DNA from: Bacteroidia bacterium
GTDB taxonomy: Bacteria > Bacteroidota > Bacteroidia > Flavobacteriales > Flavobacteriaceae
Direction: 5' to 3'
NCBI GenBank assembly: GCA_030430535.1
Contig: JAUIKY010000001.1
Span: 124,001-188,000, forward strand
DNA: 64,000 nt
Position numbers and translations under genes: made by a program. How positions within the stretch are numbered: position 1 is the first letter of the stretch; the number at the start of each line of letters is the position of its first letter. This document shows positions 17,547-26,708 of the stretch, one piece after another. Under the pieces are notes generated by a model. The model was not told the origin of the DNA, did no database searches, and saw only the letters and a program-made list of their open reading frames with translations.

Positions 17547-18928
17547 TGACTAGCGAAAACAAATTGCTATTAGCCTATTATGGCGACGACTTTACAGGTT
17601 CTACCGATGCTTTGGAATTCTTGACTTTAGCTGGAATAAAAACGGTTTTGTTCTTAAAAAAACCGTCGCAAAAAGATTTGGAAAAGTTCCCCGATATTCA
17701 AGCGGTGGGTGTGGCTGGAAAAAGCCGTTCTATGTCGCCAAAAGCCATGGAGGAAGAGCTATTTCCTGTTTTTAAGACTTTAAAAGATTTCGGTCCCAAG
17801 CACTTTCATTATAAAGTGTGTTCTACGTTCGATTCTGCGCCACACGTGGGCAATATAGGAAAAGCCATAGAAATAGGCAGCGCCGTATTTCAGCAGAAAA
17901 CGGTTTTCGTATCACCATCAGCACCACACTTGGGACGCTATTGTGTTTTCGGAAATTTGTTTGCGAAAATGGGAACCTCGGGCGATGGTGAAATATTCAG
18001 AATAGACCGTCATCCATCCATGAGTAAACACCCTGTAACCCCTGCTTTGGAAGGCGATTTACGGTTGCATTTGGCGAAGCAGACTTCAAAATCTATCGGT
18101 TTGGTTGATGTTACGAAGATTGAAGCGGGAAAGGAAACCATTATTTCAGAAGTGAAAGAAAAGAACGCTGATATTTTGTTTTTCGATGGTTTAAATACAG
18201 AACATTTAGAAACGATTGGCGGCGTTTTTAATGCATTTGCAAAAGAAAAGACTTTGTTTTCGGTGGGGTCCTCCGGAATAGCCATGGCACTTGGCTTAGC
18301 ATGGAAGAAGGAAGGCATTATTGACGGCAAAAAGCAATTTGATGACCAGGGTGAAAACGGCCCTATTTTAGTGCTTTCGGGCAGTTGTTCGCCTGTTACC
18401 CAAGGGCAAATTGAATATGCAGTTGATGCAGGTTTTGAAGAGATAGCCTTGTCGAGTGAAGCCGTTAGCAAACCTGTTCAAAGCAAAATAATAGAAGAGA
18501 CGGTCAGCAAAATAGAAGCGTGCATCAATAACGGAAAAAGTGTGGTGCTGCACACCAGTAAAGGCCCTGACGACCCTAGAATTTTAGAAACAGAAGAAAT
18601 TTTTAAAGCCCAAAATGTGCCTTCCGAAGACATTCAAAACGCCTGTAGCTCAACCTATGGTTATGTTTTAGGGCAAATTACCAAGCAGGTTTTAAAGCAA
18701 GTTTCGCTAAAACGCGTTCTGTTTGCCGGCGGTGATACCTCAAGCTATGCAGCTTCAGAATTGAACATTACGGCATTACAAATGATAGCACCATTGGCGC
18801 CTGGTGCGCCGCTTTGCGAAGCCATTTCGGATGACGAATTGGTAAACGGACTCGAACTTAATTTTAAGGGCGGACAAGTAGGAACAAAAGATTATTTTAT
18901 AAAAGTATTAAAAGGAGAAAAATTATGA
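17546..18928 (+). CDS. DUF1537 four-carbon acid sugar kinase (OiaK-type candidate)
   Basis: 460 residues, cytoplasmic. The N-terminal substrate domain opens with YYGDDFTGSTDALEFL, the signature of the four-carbon acid sugar kinase family; FHYKVCSTFDSAP and GDGEIFRIDRHPSMSKHPVTP are further family blocks. The C-terminal nucleotide domain has GPILVLSGSCSPVTQGQ and VLFAGGDTSSYA. Known members phosphorylate threonate, erythronate, 2-oxo-tetronate or 3-oxo-isoapionate. Threonate/erythronate kinases normally sit with PdxA2 and a dehydrogenase, neither of which is here. Pairing with a RuBisCO-like protein is the OiaK arrangement. It overlaps the upstream stop by one base and the downstream start by four bases (ATGA), so the three proteins are translationally coupled. 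Confidence 0.92.
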   Translation: MTSENKLLLAYYGDDFTGSTDALEFLTLAGIKTVLFLKKPSQKDLEKFPDIQAVGVAGKSRSMSPKAMEEELFPVFKTLKDFGPKHFHYKVCSTFDSAPHVGNIGKAIEIGSAVFQQKTVFVSPSAPHLGRYCVFGNLFAKMGTSGDGEIFRIDRHPSMSKHPVTPALEGDLRLHLAKQTSKSIGLVDVTKIEAGKETIISEVKEKNADILFFDGLNTEHLETIGGVFNAFAKEKTLFSVGSSGIAMALGLAWKKEGIIDGKKQFDDQGENGPILVLSGSCSPVTQGQIEYAVDAGFEEIALSSEAVSKPVQSKIIEETVSKIEACINNGKSVVLHTSKGPDDPRILETEEIFKAQNVPSEDIQNACSSTYGYVLGQITKQVLKQVSLKRVLFAGGDTSSYAASELNITALQMIAPLAPGAPLCEAISDDELVNGLELNFKGGQVGTKDYFIKVLKGEKL

Positions 18929-19587
18929 AGGGAAAAACATTAGGTTTTGTGCATACATCGGCAACGTTAGTGCCTTTGTTTCAGCAATTAACCAACGACT
19001 ATTTAATAAACGTCGATACGTTTAATATTGTTGATGACAGTTTGATTAAGGATGTCATTAAAAAAGGCGAATTAAAACCCAACACGGCGGCTCGTGTGGT
19101 ACAGCATATCCAAGCGGCCGAAGATGCTGGTGCCGACGTAATTTTGGTAACCTGCTCATCTATTGGCGTGGCCATTGAAACAGCGGCTACTTTAAGTACA
19201 GTGCCTGTAATTCGTGTGGACCAAGCCATGGCTGATGAAGCTGTAAAAACCAGTAATAAAATAGGGGTGATTGCAACATTGCCAACCACTTTAGAGCCGA
19301 CCACCGATTTGGTAAAACGCAGAGCAGAATTGGCTGGGAAGAACGTTAACATCACTTCAAAATTATGCGAAGGAGCGTTTGAAGCCTTGATGAGCGGCGA
19401 TGGTGCCAAACACGATGAAATGGTAGCCTCGGCTTTAAAAGAATTGATGAAAGAGGTAGAAGTGATTGTTTTGGCTCAAGCCTCGATGTCTCGCGTGGTT
19501 GATGGCCTAAGCGACGATGAAAAAGTCGTGCCTATTTTGGCTAGCCCAGCCATTGCCATGAAAAAACTGGCGGAAGATTATTTTTGA
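18925..19587 (+). CDS. Asp/Glu/hydantoin racemase superfamily protein with one catalytic Cys
   Basis: 220 residues, cytoplasmic. The N-terminal half has the superfamily nucleophile in VTCSSIG (C77), and NKIGVIATLPTTLEPT is the usual glycine-rich strand of the second half. Two-base racemases carry a second Cys in a motif like LGCT late in the protein; here the corresponding strand reads VIVLAQASMSRV with no Cys (the only other notable Cys, C148, lies in a different place). Family members with one Cys include decarboxylases and isomerases that do not racemise amino acids. It overlaps the kinase stop, which ties it to the same acid-sugar pathway. A role in isomerising, decarboxylating or epimerising a branched sugar-acid intermediate is plausible but unproven. 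Confidence 0.85.
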   Translation: MKGKTLGFVHTSATLVPLFQQLTNDYLINVDTFNIVDDSLIKDVIKKGELKPNTAARVVQHIQAAEDAGADVILVTCSSIGVAIETAATLSTVPVIRVDQAMADEAVKTSNKIGVIATLPTTLEPTTDLVKRRAELAGKNVNITSKLCEGAFEALMSGDGAKHDEMVASALKELMKEVEVIVLAQASMSRVVDGLSDDEKVVPILASPAIAMKKLAEDYF

Positions 19588-19605
19588 GAGTCTATGTGAG
19601 AAGTA

Positions 19606-19710
19606 TAAATGAACGTCATTGCGAGAAATTTTTATTTCGAAGCAATCTTATAATCAGTAGCTTGATTTCTAAAGATTCCTTCACTTTGTTCGGAATGACG
19701 ACTTTTTAGA
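19606..19710. repeat. REP-like spacer element
   Basis: The 174-base gap between the racemase-like gene and the transporter contains GTCATTGCGAG, TTTCGAAGCAATCTT and CACTTTGTTCGGAATGACGA. These are parts of the common non-coding intergenic motif set of Bacteroidota. No ORF or clear terminator is seen. Confidence 0.6.
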
Positions 19711-19725
19711 GCGCCTCGTCTCAAT

Positions 19726-19761
19726 AAAACTAAACCAACCAACTAAACTAAACCAAAAAGT
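19726..19761 (+). promoter_or_regulatory. A/C-rich translation leader with ACTAAACCAA repeats
   Basis: AAAACTAAACCAACC is followed directly by AACTAAACTAAACC and then AAAAAGT before the ATG at 19762. The same unstructured A/C-rich type precedes other starts here (for example 37916-37931 and 21100-21113). There is no Shine-Dalgarno sequence. Such leaders probably keep the start region unfolded, which is usual in Bacteroidota. Confidence 0.4.
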
Positions 19762-21018
19762 ATGCGTAAATACGTCCTTTATTTTGCTATTCTTCTAATT
19801 ATTTCTTCAGGTATTGGATGGCTTCTGGACATCATTTGGCTCAGTAAACTGGGCTTGGTTTTAGGATTAGCCTGTCTTTCAGTTGGTGTTGGTGCCCTAA
19901 AGTCGCTTTCTGGTTATCAATACACTTTTTGGATTGTTACTGCTGTGGCGGCAGGACTGGTTTATCCCAACACCTTTTTAAATATTGGCGGCGTAGATTT
20001 ACGGAATAAATGGCTCATTCTGATCATCATTCAATTGGTCATGTTTGGCATGGGCACCCAAATGAGCATCAAAGATTTTGTGGGTATAAAAAAGTCGGGC
20101 CGAGGGGTTTTGGTCGGACTTTTGTGCCAGTTTACCATCATGCCCATCGTTGGATTTTTGATTGCAAAAACGTTTGCTTTTGAACCAGAAATAGCCGCCG
20201 GCATTGTGCTTATTGGCTCGTGCAGTAGCGGATTGGCTTCAAACGTGATGACTTATATTGCCAAAGGGGATTTGGTGTTGTCAGTTACGGTTACCGCCAT
20301 TTCAACCTTAACGGCTCCACTCATGACCACCTTTTTGATGAAAATGTTCGCCGGAACATTCATCGAAATCGAGTTTTTCAGTATGATGATGAATATCATT
20401 AAAATCGTTTTAGTGCCGTTAACCGCTGCCATGATTCATGATGCTTTAAAAATTTATGGACCCAAGGTTCGTAATACCATTAAAACCATTGCATTTTGTT
20501 GTGGTTTACTGCTATTGGCAATGGCATTCTTCGGGAGAGGAATAATAAGTGAACCCAACGCAGGTATTGAAATTTTGAACTTCGTTTGCGCTGCCTTTGT
20601 AGTGGGCGTGTTATACTATTATTTATACAGAGTGCAGCCCAAGGTTGACGATTTTATGCCGTTGTTCTCTATGTTCGGTATTGTATATTTTACGTTGGTC
20701 ACCACTGCTGCCGGTCGTGATAATTTAATAGAAATCGGCGTTTTATTGTTTTTTGCGGCCATATTACACAATTCTGCTGGTTACGTGTTTGGCTATTGGC
20801 TGAGCAGAGCCGGAGGATTGAATAAAAAACAAAGTCAGACTATTGCTTTTGAAGTCGGTTTGCAAAACGGTGGCATGGCTTCAGGACTAGCTGGCGCTAT
20901 GGGTAAACTGGCTACTTTAGGCTTGGCTGCAGCTGTGTTTAGCCCATGGATGAATATTTCTGGATCTGTATTGGCGAATTATTGGCGGAAGCAACGTGAA
21001 AAAAGCACGTCAGAATAA
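19762..21018 (+). CDS. Bile acid:sodium symporter (BASS) family transporter
   Basis: 418 residues, almost entirely hydrophobic with about ten or more membrane helices. The conserved core includes FGMGTQMSIKDF, GIVLIGSCSSGLASNVMTYIAKGD and FEVGLQNGGMASGLA. The last is the helix-9-type crossing motif of BASS carriers. BASS proteins move organic anions (bile acids, pantoate, pyruvate, other carboxylates) with sodium. The N-terminus has two extra helices (LLIISSGIGWLLDII, LGLVLGLACLSVGV) compared with a minimal family member. Placed directly after the RuBisCO-like/kinase/racemase-like cluster, it probably imports the free sugar acid that the kinase phosphorylates. The substrate is inferred from context only. 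Confidence 0.88.
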   Translation: MRKYVLYFAILLIISSGIGWLLDIIWLSKLGLVLGLACLSVGVGALKSLSGYQYTFWIVTAVAAGLVYPNTFLNIGGVDLRNKWLILIIIQLVMFGMGTQMSIKDFVGIKKSGRGVLVGLLCQFTIMPIVGFLIAKTFAFEPEIAAGIVLIGSCSSGLASNVMTYIAKGDLVLSVTVTAISTLTAPLMTTFLMKMFAGTFIEIEFFSMMMNIIKIVLVPLTAAMIHDALKIYGPKVRNTIKTIAFCCGLLLLAMAFFGRGIISEPNAGIEILNFVCAAFVVGVLYYYLYRVQPKVDDFMPLFSMFGIVYFTLVTTAAGRDNLIEIGVLLFFAAILHNSAGYVFGYWLSRAGGLNKKQSQTIAFEVGLQNGGMASGLAGAMGKLATLGLAAAVFSPWMNISGSVLANYWRKQREKSTSE

Positions 21019-21025
21019 AAAGTTT

Positions 21026-21033
21026 TAAATTTG
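21026..21033 (+). promoter_or_regulatory. Candidate -7 element (TAAATTTG)
   Basis: TAAATTTG fits the Bacteroidota sigma-A -7 consensus TAnnTTTG and lies 80 bases before the first DUF1593 start. No good TTTG lies about 19 bases upstream, so only an internal, weak promoter is proposed. Confidence 0.3.
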
Positions 21034-21113
21034 CGTTTGTTTTCATTTATTTTTGTTTATTTGTGTTTATGTAAGTGTGTGATTTGCTTGCTGATACCAA
21101 TAAACTAAACAAA

Positions 21114-22412
21114 ATGAATCATTTTATTAAGCAACAATCCTTTCGGATTGTGGTTTTGGTTTTCTTCGGAATGCTGTATGGCTGTGGGGAAACTCAACCT
21201 AAAAAAACTCAACCTCGAATCTTAATCAGTACCGATATTGGGGGCACCGACCCTGACGACAATCAGTCGATGATTCATCTATTGATGTACGCCAATGAAT
21301 TTCAAATTGAGGGCTTAGTGTCCACTTCTTTCCAAACGGGCACTACTGATAATATTTTTGAAATGATTGATCTTTATGAAAAAGATCTTCCGAAGTTAAG
21401 AGCACATGCTCCTGATTTGCCCAATCCAGACGGTTTGAGGGCTGTGACCAAGCAAGGTACTACCAAAGAAGCACCGTATAAAGGGTATCGTGAATCTTCC
21501 GAAGGATCGGATTGGATCATTAAATGCGCGAAAAAGCAAAGCGACCAACCGTTGTGGGTGCTGGTTTGGGGCGGTATTGAAGATGTGGCCCAAGCGCTAC
21601 ATGACGCTCCGGAAATTGAAGATAAAATAAGGGTGTATTGGATTGGCGGCCCCAATAAAAAATGGGGGCCTAATGCCTATGCTTATATCGCCGAAAACCA
21701 TCCTGATCTTTGGATCATTGAAAACAATGCGACCTACCGGGGCTGGTTTATGGATTCTGAAGCTTCAGAAGATTTAAAGGCCAAAGCCTTTTTTGAAAAC
21801 CATATTAAAAATGTGGGCCACATGGGCACCGATTTTATAAACTACTACGAGGGGCGAATTAAAATGGGCGACACCCCATCTTTGGCCTATGTTATGAACG
21901 GAAACCCCGATGACCCGACTACTGAAAGTTGGGGTGGAGAATTTGTGAAAATTAAGCACAGTTCGCGTACCATATTTCAGGGCAATAGTACCATCGCAGA
22001 TACCGTAAAAGCTTACGGCATTCAGGAATGGCGTTTTAAAGGCCCAGAATTGGATATTCCGCAAGATTCGGTGTGTTTTACCATGGAAATTTCCAAACAA
22101 GTTTGGCCGGGTTATTATTTGGGCAACGGTATTTATGCTACCCGATATTCTTCCAAAAAACCGGAAACAGCTAGTTATAAAACGTCGAGTGCTATTCCCG
22201 AACTGGATGGGCATACCGGGCAGTATGTCAGTATTAAGCCATGGCCTGGCAAAAAAGATAAAGACGATTATGTTTTGGGTGAAAATTGGTACGGCGACCG
22301 CCCAGATGAAGATTTGTTCTTAAAAGACCAACAAGGGGCAAAAACCGTTTCGAAACATCGCGAAGCCTTTTTAATGGATTGGGCCAAAAGATGGGCGTGG
22401 CTCAACAACTAA
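21114..22412 (+). CDS. DUF1593 nucleoside-hydrolase-like lipoprotein (1 of 3)
   Basis: 432 residues from the ATG of MNHFIKQQ; a GTG 39 bases upstream would only add a non-signal tail. The signal ends in GMLYGC (lipoprotein). The N-terminal part resembles nucleoside hydrolases, with the calcium-binding Asp cluster in [19 protein letters not shown], then [15 protein letters not shown] and RVYWIGGPN. The family is exported and common in PULs; the natural bond cleaved is not established, though an N- or O-riboside-like furanoside is a fair guess. It is shorter than its two neighbours because the C-terminal Ig-like domain is missing. It is the first of three tandem paralogues. Confidence 0.88.
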   Translation: MNHFIKQQSFRIVVLVFFGMLYGCGETQPKKTQPRILISTDIGGTDPDDNQSMIHLLMYANEFQIEGLVSTSFQTGTTDNIFEMIDLYEKDLPKLRAHAPDLPNPDGLRAVTKQGTTKEAPYKGYRESSEGSDWIIKCAKKQSDQPLWVLVWGGIEDVAQALHDAPEIEDKIRVYWIGGPNKKWGPNAYAYIAENHPDLWIIENNATYRGWFMDSEASEDLKAKAFFENHIKNVGHMGTDFINYYEGRIKMGDTPSLAYVMNGNPDDPTTESWGGEFVKIKHSSRTIFQGNSTIADTVKAYGIQEWRFKGPELDIPQDSVCFTMEISKQVWPGYYLGNGIYATRYSSKKPETASYKTSSAIPELDGHTGQYVSIKPWPGKKDKDDYVLGENWYGDRPDEDLFLKDQQGAKTVSKHREAFLMDWAKRWAWLNN

Positions 22413-22423
22413 ACAACAATCAA

Positions 22424-23851
22424 ATGAGACTATTTAAACTAACATTGTTACTGGTATTTACAGCAATATTTAATTTTTCCTATGCGCAGGAAAAAGGCAG
22501 GGTTTTTGTGCTCACCGATATTGAAAACGAACCGGATGATGCCATGTCTTTGGTAAGATTTTTAGTGTATGCCAATCAGTTCGATATTGAAGGGTTGGCA
22601 GCAACCACTTCCATTCACCAAAAAAATAAAGTGGCGACATGGCGAGTAAAAGAGATTGTAGAGGCTTACGGAAAAGTGAGAAACAATCTTGAAAAACATG
22701 AATCCGGATTTCCAACTGGGGAATGTGTAGAGTCGGTTATTTGTGAAGGGCTTCCCGAATACGGGATGCAAGCGGTTGGCAAGGGGAAAGATTCTCAAGC
22801 TTCCGATCAGCTTATCCGTGCTGTTGATAAAAATGATGACCGCCCATTATGGGTAACCGTGTGGGGTGGGCCCAATGTGTTGGCACAAGCGTTGTGGAAA
22901 GTGCGTGAAACCCGTTCTAAAAAAGACCTGGAGAAATTCGTTAATAAGCTGAGGGTTTATACCATTTCAGACCAAGATAATAGTGGGCCATGGATAAGGA
23001 AAGAATTTCCGAACTTGTTTTACATCACAAGCCCTGGTTTTAACGCAGGTGGAGGTTATCATCATGCCACTTGGAGTGGAATTAGTGGCGACTATTTTCA
23101 TGCGCGCTGCGATGGTGCCGATTTTACTCTAGTTTCAAACGAATGGCTGGATAAAAATATTAGAAAAAAAGGCCCTTTGGGGGCGGAATATCCACATTGG
23201 GATTATTTAATGGAGGGTGATACACCTTCGTTTTTGTCGTTAATCAATAACGGATTGAGTAATCCTGAACATCCTGAGTGGGGTGGCTGGGGAGGTCGAT
23301 ACGAGCTTTATACGCCACGAACTCAAAAATGGTTTTTGTATCCAGAAAGCCGACCATTTTATTCTGATGCCAAGGATGAAGTTATGGGTGTTGATGGGCG
23401 TTGGCATTCCGGCAATCATGAAACCATTTGGCGCTGGCGCGAAGCATATCAAAACGATTTTGCAGCCCGAATGGATTGGACCATAAAAGATTATGAAAAA
23501 GCTAATCATCCGCCAATTCCTAAGTTGGCCAACGAAAAAATAATAACGGCTAAGAAGGGAGATAAAATTTTGTTGAATGCCGAAGCATCTTCCGACCCCG
23601 ATGGAGATGCCTTGTCTTACCATTGGTTTTATTACGAAGAAGCCGGAACGTTTTCGGTTTCCGATTCTCGTAGCGGTCAACCATTACATATTCAAAATTT
23701 TGACCAACCCGAGGCATGGTTTACGGTGCCCAATAAACGTATAGGAGCTTTAGGTTCTACAGGAACTATGCATATTATTTTAGCTGTAACGGACCACGGT
23801 TCACCGCGTTTAACGCGTTACGAACGTGTTATTATTGATGTAATTGAATAG
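22424..23851 (+). CDS. DUF1593 nucleoside-hydrolase-like exported protein (2 of 3)
   Basis: 475 residues from ATG at 22424; the longer frame upstream would overlap the previous gene and spoil the signal peptide ([12 protein letters not shown] to SYAQ). The Asp cluster is [18 protein letters not shown], followed by [24 protein letters not shown] and [10 protein letters not shown]-terminal Ig-like domain (about 375-475, with [19 protein letters not shown]) matches the DUF1593 C-terminal extension. The protein lacks a lipobox and is probably periplasmic or secreted, unlike copy 1. The pocket motif differs from copies 1 and 3, so the three may take different substrates. Confidence 0.9.
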   Translation: MRLFKLTLLLVFTAIFNFSYAQEKGRVFVLTDIENEPDDAMSLVRFLVYANQFDIEGLAATTSIHQKNKVATWRVKEIVEAYGKVRNNLEKHESGFPTGECVESVICEGLPEYGMQAVGKGKDSQASDQLIRAVDKNDDRPLWVTVWGGPNVLAQALWKVRETRSKKDLEKFVNKLRVYTISDQDNSGPWIRKEFPNLFYITSPGFNAGGGYHHATWSGISGDYFHARCDGADFTLVSNEWLDKNIRKKGPLGAEYPHWDYLMEGDTPSFLSLINNGLSNPEHPEWGGWGGRYELYTPRTQKWFLYPESRPFYSDAKDEVMGVDGRWHSGNHETIWRWREAYQNDFAARMDWTIKDYEKANHPPIPKLANEKIITAKKGDKILLNAEASSDPDGDALSYHWFYYEEAGTFSVSDSRSGQPLHIQNFDQPEAWFTVPNKRIGALGSTGTMHIILAVTDHGSPRLTRYERVIIDVIE

Positions 23852-23858
23852 TAAAACG

Positions 23859-25316
23859 ATGATGATAAAAAAGAAGTTATCCTTAATTATGTTTGTGCTT
23901 TTTAGTCTGGTTCAAACAATTTTTTATGGTCAAAACTTAAAACCGAGAGTTATTGTAACTTCCGACGGTGAGATTGATGATGAGTGTTCCATGGTGCGAT
24001 TTTTATTGTACACTAACGAATGGGATGTTGAGGGCATCATTACTTCGAGTTCGCAATACCATTGGCGGGGCCATAAATGGGCTGGTGATGATTGGGTAGA
24101 ACCATATTTAGATGCCTACGCCCAAGTTTATTCCAATTTGGTTAAGCACGATAAAGCGTATCCATCGCCAGAATATTTAAAATCGATTGCTTTCTTGGGT
24201 AATGTAGATGCAGAGGGGGAAATGGAAATTGTCACTCCGGGTTCAGAGCATATAGTTAAGGTGCTTTTGGATGAATCCGATAATCGTCCTGTTTGGATTC
24301 AGGCATGGGGTGGCACCAACACTATTGCAAGGGTGCTTAAAACTATTGAAGAAAATCATCCTGAAAAAATGGAATACGTAGCCAGTAAACTACGCTTTTT
24401 CTTTATCTGGGAACAGGACAATACCTATCAAACCTATATCCGTCCTGTCTGGGGGAAATTCAATATTCAAACCATAATTTGTGATCAATTTTGGGCTATA
24501 GCCTACCAATGGGATAAAGTTATGCCTGAAGATAAATTAGGTTACTTCAGCAATGACTGGATGAAATCGAATATATTGGAAGGTCATGGAGCATTATGTT
24601 CACTATATGAAGCTTACAAGGGCGGGAGTGATAATGAAGGCTGGAGAGCGGGAAGCCCTAAGCAAAAAGGAGCTTTTCGTTCAGAGGGCGATTCGCCAGC
24701 TTTTATTTATACCATTCCCACGGGTTTACGCTCTTTAGAATCACCGGATTTTGGAGGTTGGGGAGGTCGTTATATAAAAGTTAGGGAAGATACTTGGTTG
24801 GATCCAGTGCCAGAGGCAAATTATACTTATCCAGAGGGCCGATGGTATACACAATCGGCTTGGGGTAGAAATTATATGCGGAATACCTACCCTGAAAATC
24901 AAGATTTGATGAATGCCTATTTTAATCCCCTAACACGTTGGGCTGACGCATTTCAAAATGATTTTGCAGCACGAGCCGATTGGTGTGTAAAGTCTTTTGA
25001 AGAAGCTAACCATGCACCTGTGGTACTTGTCAATGCTTTGGATATTGAAGCCAAAGCTGGTGATAAAATAAAGTTGTCGGCCAAGGGGACACTTGATCCC
25101 GATGGTGATAAATTAATTTACAAGTGGTGGCAATATGATGAGGTTGATAGCTACAATGGAAAAGTAGAAATTCTAAAACCTAATAAAATCAGTGTTGGGT
25201 TTATGGTGCCAAAAGATGTCAAAGAGGGAGATACTATACATCTTATTTGTGAGGTAACGGATGCAGGAAAACCAGCATTAACTCGATACAAAAGGATAAT
25301 TATAAAAATTAAATAA
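23859..25316 (+). CDS. DUF1593 nucleoside-hydrolase-like exported protein (3 of 3)
   Basis: 485 residues; ATG at 23859 (or the adjacent one at 23862) gives a clean signal peptide ending IFYGQ, while the upstream TTG lies inside the previous gene. The N-terminal pocket reads VTSDGEIDDECSMVRFLL, keeping DD but with DGEID in place of the DIENEPD pattern of copy 2. WIQAWGGTNTIARVL, GWGGRYIKV and FAARADWCVKSFEEANHAP are shared with copy 2, and the C-terminal Ig-like domain has LDPDGDKLIYKWW. It lies eight bases after copy 2 and the GH105 gene follows at once, so it belongs to the pectin operon. Exact activity unknown. Confidence 0.9.
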   Translation: MMIKKKLSLIMFVLFSLVQTIFYGQNLKPRVIVTSDGEIDDECSMVRFLLYTNEWDVEGIITSSSQYHWRGHKWAGDDWVEPYLDAYAQVYSNLVKHDKAYPSPEYLKSIAFLGNVDAEGEMEIVTPGSEHIVKVLLDESDNRPVWIQAWGGTNTIARVLKTIEENHPEKMEYVASKLRFFFIWEQDNTYQTYIRPVWGKFNIQTIICDQFWAIAYQWDKVMPEDKLGYFSNDWMKSNILEGHGALCSLYEAYKGGSDNEGWRAGSPKQKGAFRSEGDSPAFIYTIPTGLRSLESPDFGGWGGRYIKVREDTWLDPVPEANYTYPEGRWYTQSAWGRNYMRNTYPENQDLMNAYFNPLTRWADAFQNDFAARADWCVKSFEEANHAPVVLVNALDIEAKAGDKIKLSAKGTLDPDGDKLIYKWWQYDEVDSYNGKVEILKPNKISVGFMVPKDVKEGDTIHLICEVTDAGKPALTRYKRIIIKIK

Positions 25317-25323
25317 GTTGAAT

Positions 25324-26688
25324 ATGAAAAATAGTGTCCTATTAATAGCTTTACTTGTATTGTGTAATCCCAGAATTATTGCCCAGCAAAACATTGATGG
25401 CAGGATTCCAGAATATAAAATCCCGTACGAATTACCTTCCGTAGAAAACATAAAGGACATTTTGAAACGGATTAGGGTGTATTATGAAGAATCGAGCAAT
25501 CAAAGTATTGTTGACTCCAAAACGGGAGAGCCAATAACCGATTTTAAATCGTTCAATATCGACGCTGTACCCTCAAAAGGTTTTTCAAGTGAGTGGTCTT
25601 ACACCCATGGCGTAGTGCTTTCGGCTTTTGAATATATTGATGATGTGCTTGACGACGATGCGTTCTTCAGCAACAATGTCAAGTTTTATGATTATGTGGT
25701 AAAGAACTTGTCTTATTTTCAAAATAATAAAGATAAAATTCACAAAGAAAAAATAGGGGGCTGGGGTCGTATTTTGAATTTCCATGCTTTGGACGATTGT
25801 GGCTCCATTTCGGCAGCCATGATAAAAACCTATTTAAAGAATAAGAATAGTGACTATTTGCCTCTAATTAATCAAGCAGATGCGCATATTTCCAAAAATC
25901 AATACCGTTTAAATGATGGTACATTGGCACGAAATAGGCCGCAGTATCAATCGGTTTGGGCCGACGATATGTATATGAGCGTTCCGTTTTTAATCAACAT
26001 GGGCGTGCTTACGCAAGACCATAAATATTTTGATGATGCCGTAAAACAAGTGCTGCAAATGGCCAGCTATTTATATGTTGAAAAAGAAGAACTGTTCGAC
26101 CATGGTTGGAATGTCACTTCGGGCGATTACGACCCTCGTTTTTACTGGGGGCGAGCCAATGGTTGGGTGTTGATGTCGATGGCTGAGGTGCTCAGTATTT
26201 TACCCGAGAATTATAAGGGAAGAGCGGAAATTTTGCATTTATACCGATCCATGATACGAAGTTTGGCAAACCTTCAGGATGGTTCTGGCTTTTGGTATAA
26301 TTTATTGGATAAGAACAATACTTATACCGAAACGTCTTGTACCGCCATGTTCACTTTTGCCATTGCGAAGGGCATCAACGAAGGTTGGATAAGTCATGTT
26401 TACGGGCCTGTGGCGCTTACCGGGTGGAATGCTACCCAAACTAGGGTGCTGGAAAACGGAGCTATTGATGGTACTTGTGAAGGCACCACCTTTGCGCACG
26501 ATAACACTTATTATTATCACCGTGGAAAAAGTATTTACGCTACCCATGGTTACGGACCGGTGCTGTATGCTGGTGCCGAAATCATCCGATTACTTCAGAA
26601 CGACAAAATAGAAATCAAGCCTACTAAGAAAAACGCACGTAATAGCACGTTCCATTTTCTTTTAAAAAGTGAATGGCCGAAAAATTAG
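25324..26688 (+). CDS. GH105 unsaturated rhamnogalacturonyl/glucuronyl hydrolase
   Basis: 454 residues from ATG at 25324 (a TTG two codons earlier is less likely), with a signal peptide ending IIAQ. An (alpha/alpha)6 barrel with GH105 blocks: EWSYTHGVVLSAFEYI, FHALDDCGSISAAMI (D157/D158, the catalytic Asp region), QSVWADDMYMSVPFLINMG, FYWGRANGWVLMSMAEVL and ETSCTAMFTFAIAKGI. GH105 enzymes remove the 4,5-unsaturated uronic acid left by polysaccharide lyases through vinyl-ether hydration. It sits next to two PL1 lyases, which would make those unsaturated ends. The preferred aglycone (rhamnose in RG-I or ulvan, galacturonate in pectate) is not certain, but the PL1 neighbours favour pectin. Confidence 0.95.
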   Translation: MKNSVLLIALLVLCNPRIIAQQNIDGRIPEYKIPYELPSVENIKDILKRIRVYYEESSNQSIVDSKTGEPITDFKSFNIDAVPSKGFSSEWSYTHGVVLSAFEYIDDVLDDDAFFSNNVKFYDYVVKNLSYFQNNKDKIHKEKIGGWGRILNFHALDDCGSISAAMIKTYLKNKNSDYLPLINQADAHISKNQYRLNDGTLARNRPQYQSVWADDMYMSVPFLINMGVLTQDHKYFDDAVKQVLQMASYLYVEKEELFDHGWNVTSGDYDPRFYWGRANGWVLMSMAEVLSILPENYKGRAEILHLYRSMIRSLANLQDGSGFWYNLLDKNNTYTETSCTAMFTFAIAKGINEGWISHVYGPVALTGWNATQTRVLENGAIDGTCEGTTFAHDNTYYYHRGKSIYATHGYGPVLYAGAEIIRLLQNDKIEIKPTKKNARNSTFHFLLKSEWPKN

Positions 26689-26708
26689 TGTAATTTAAAT
26701 CATAAAGA

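Noticed and set aside
18010-18471. 153-codon minus-strand frame inside the DUF1537 kinase gene
   Set aside because: It is opposite a conserved coding region and has atypical composition (Ser/Pro/Lys mix from complement codons).
21075-21113. Upstream GTG start for the first DUF1593 gene
   Set aside because: It would place 13 polar residues before a normal lipoprotein signal; the ATG at 21114 is better.
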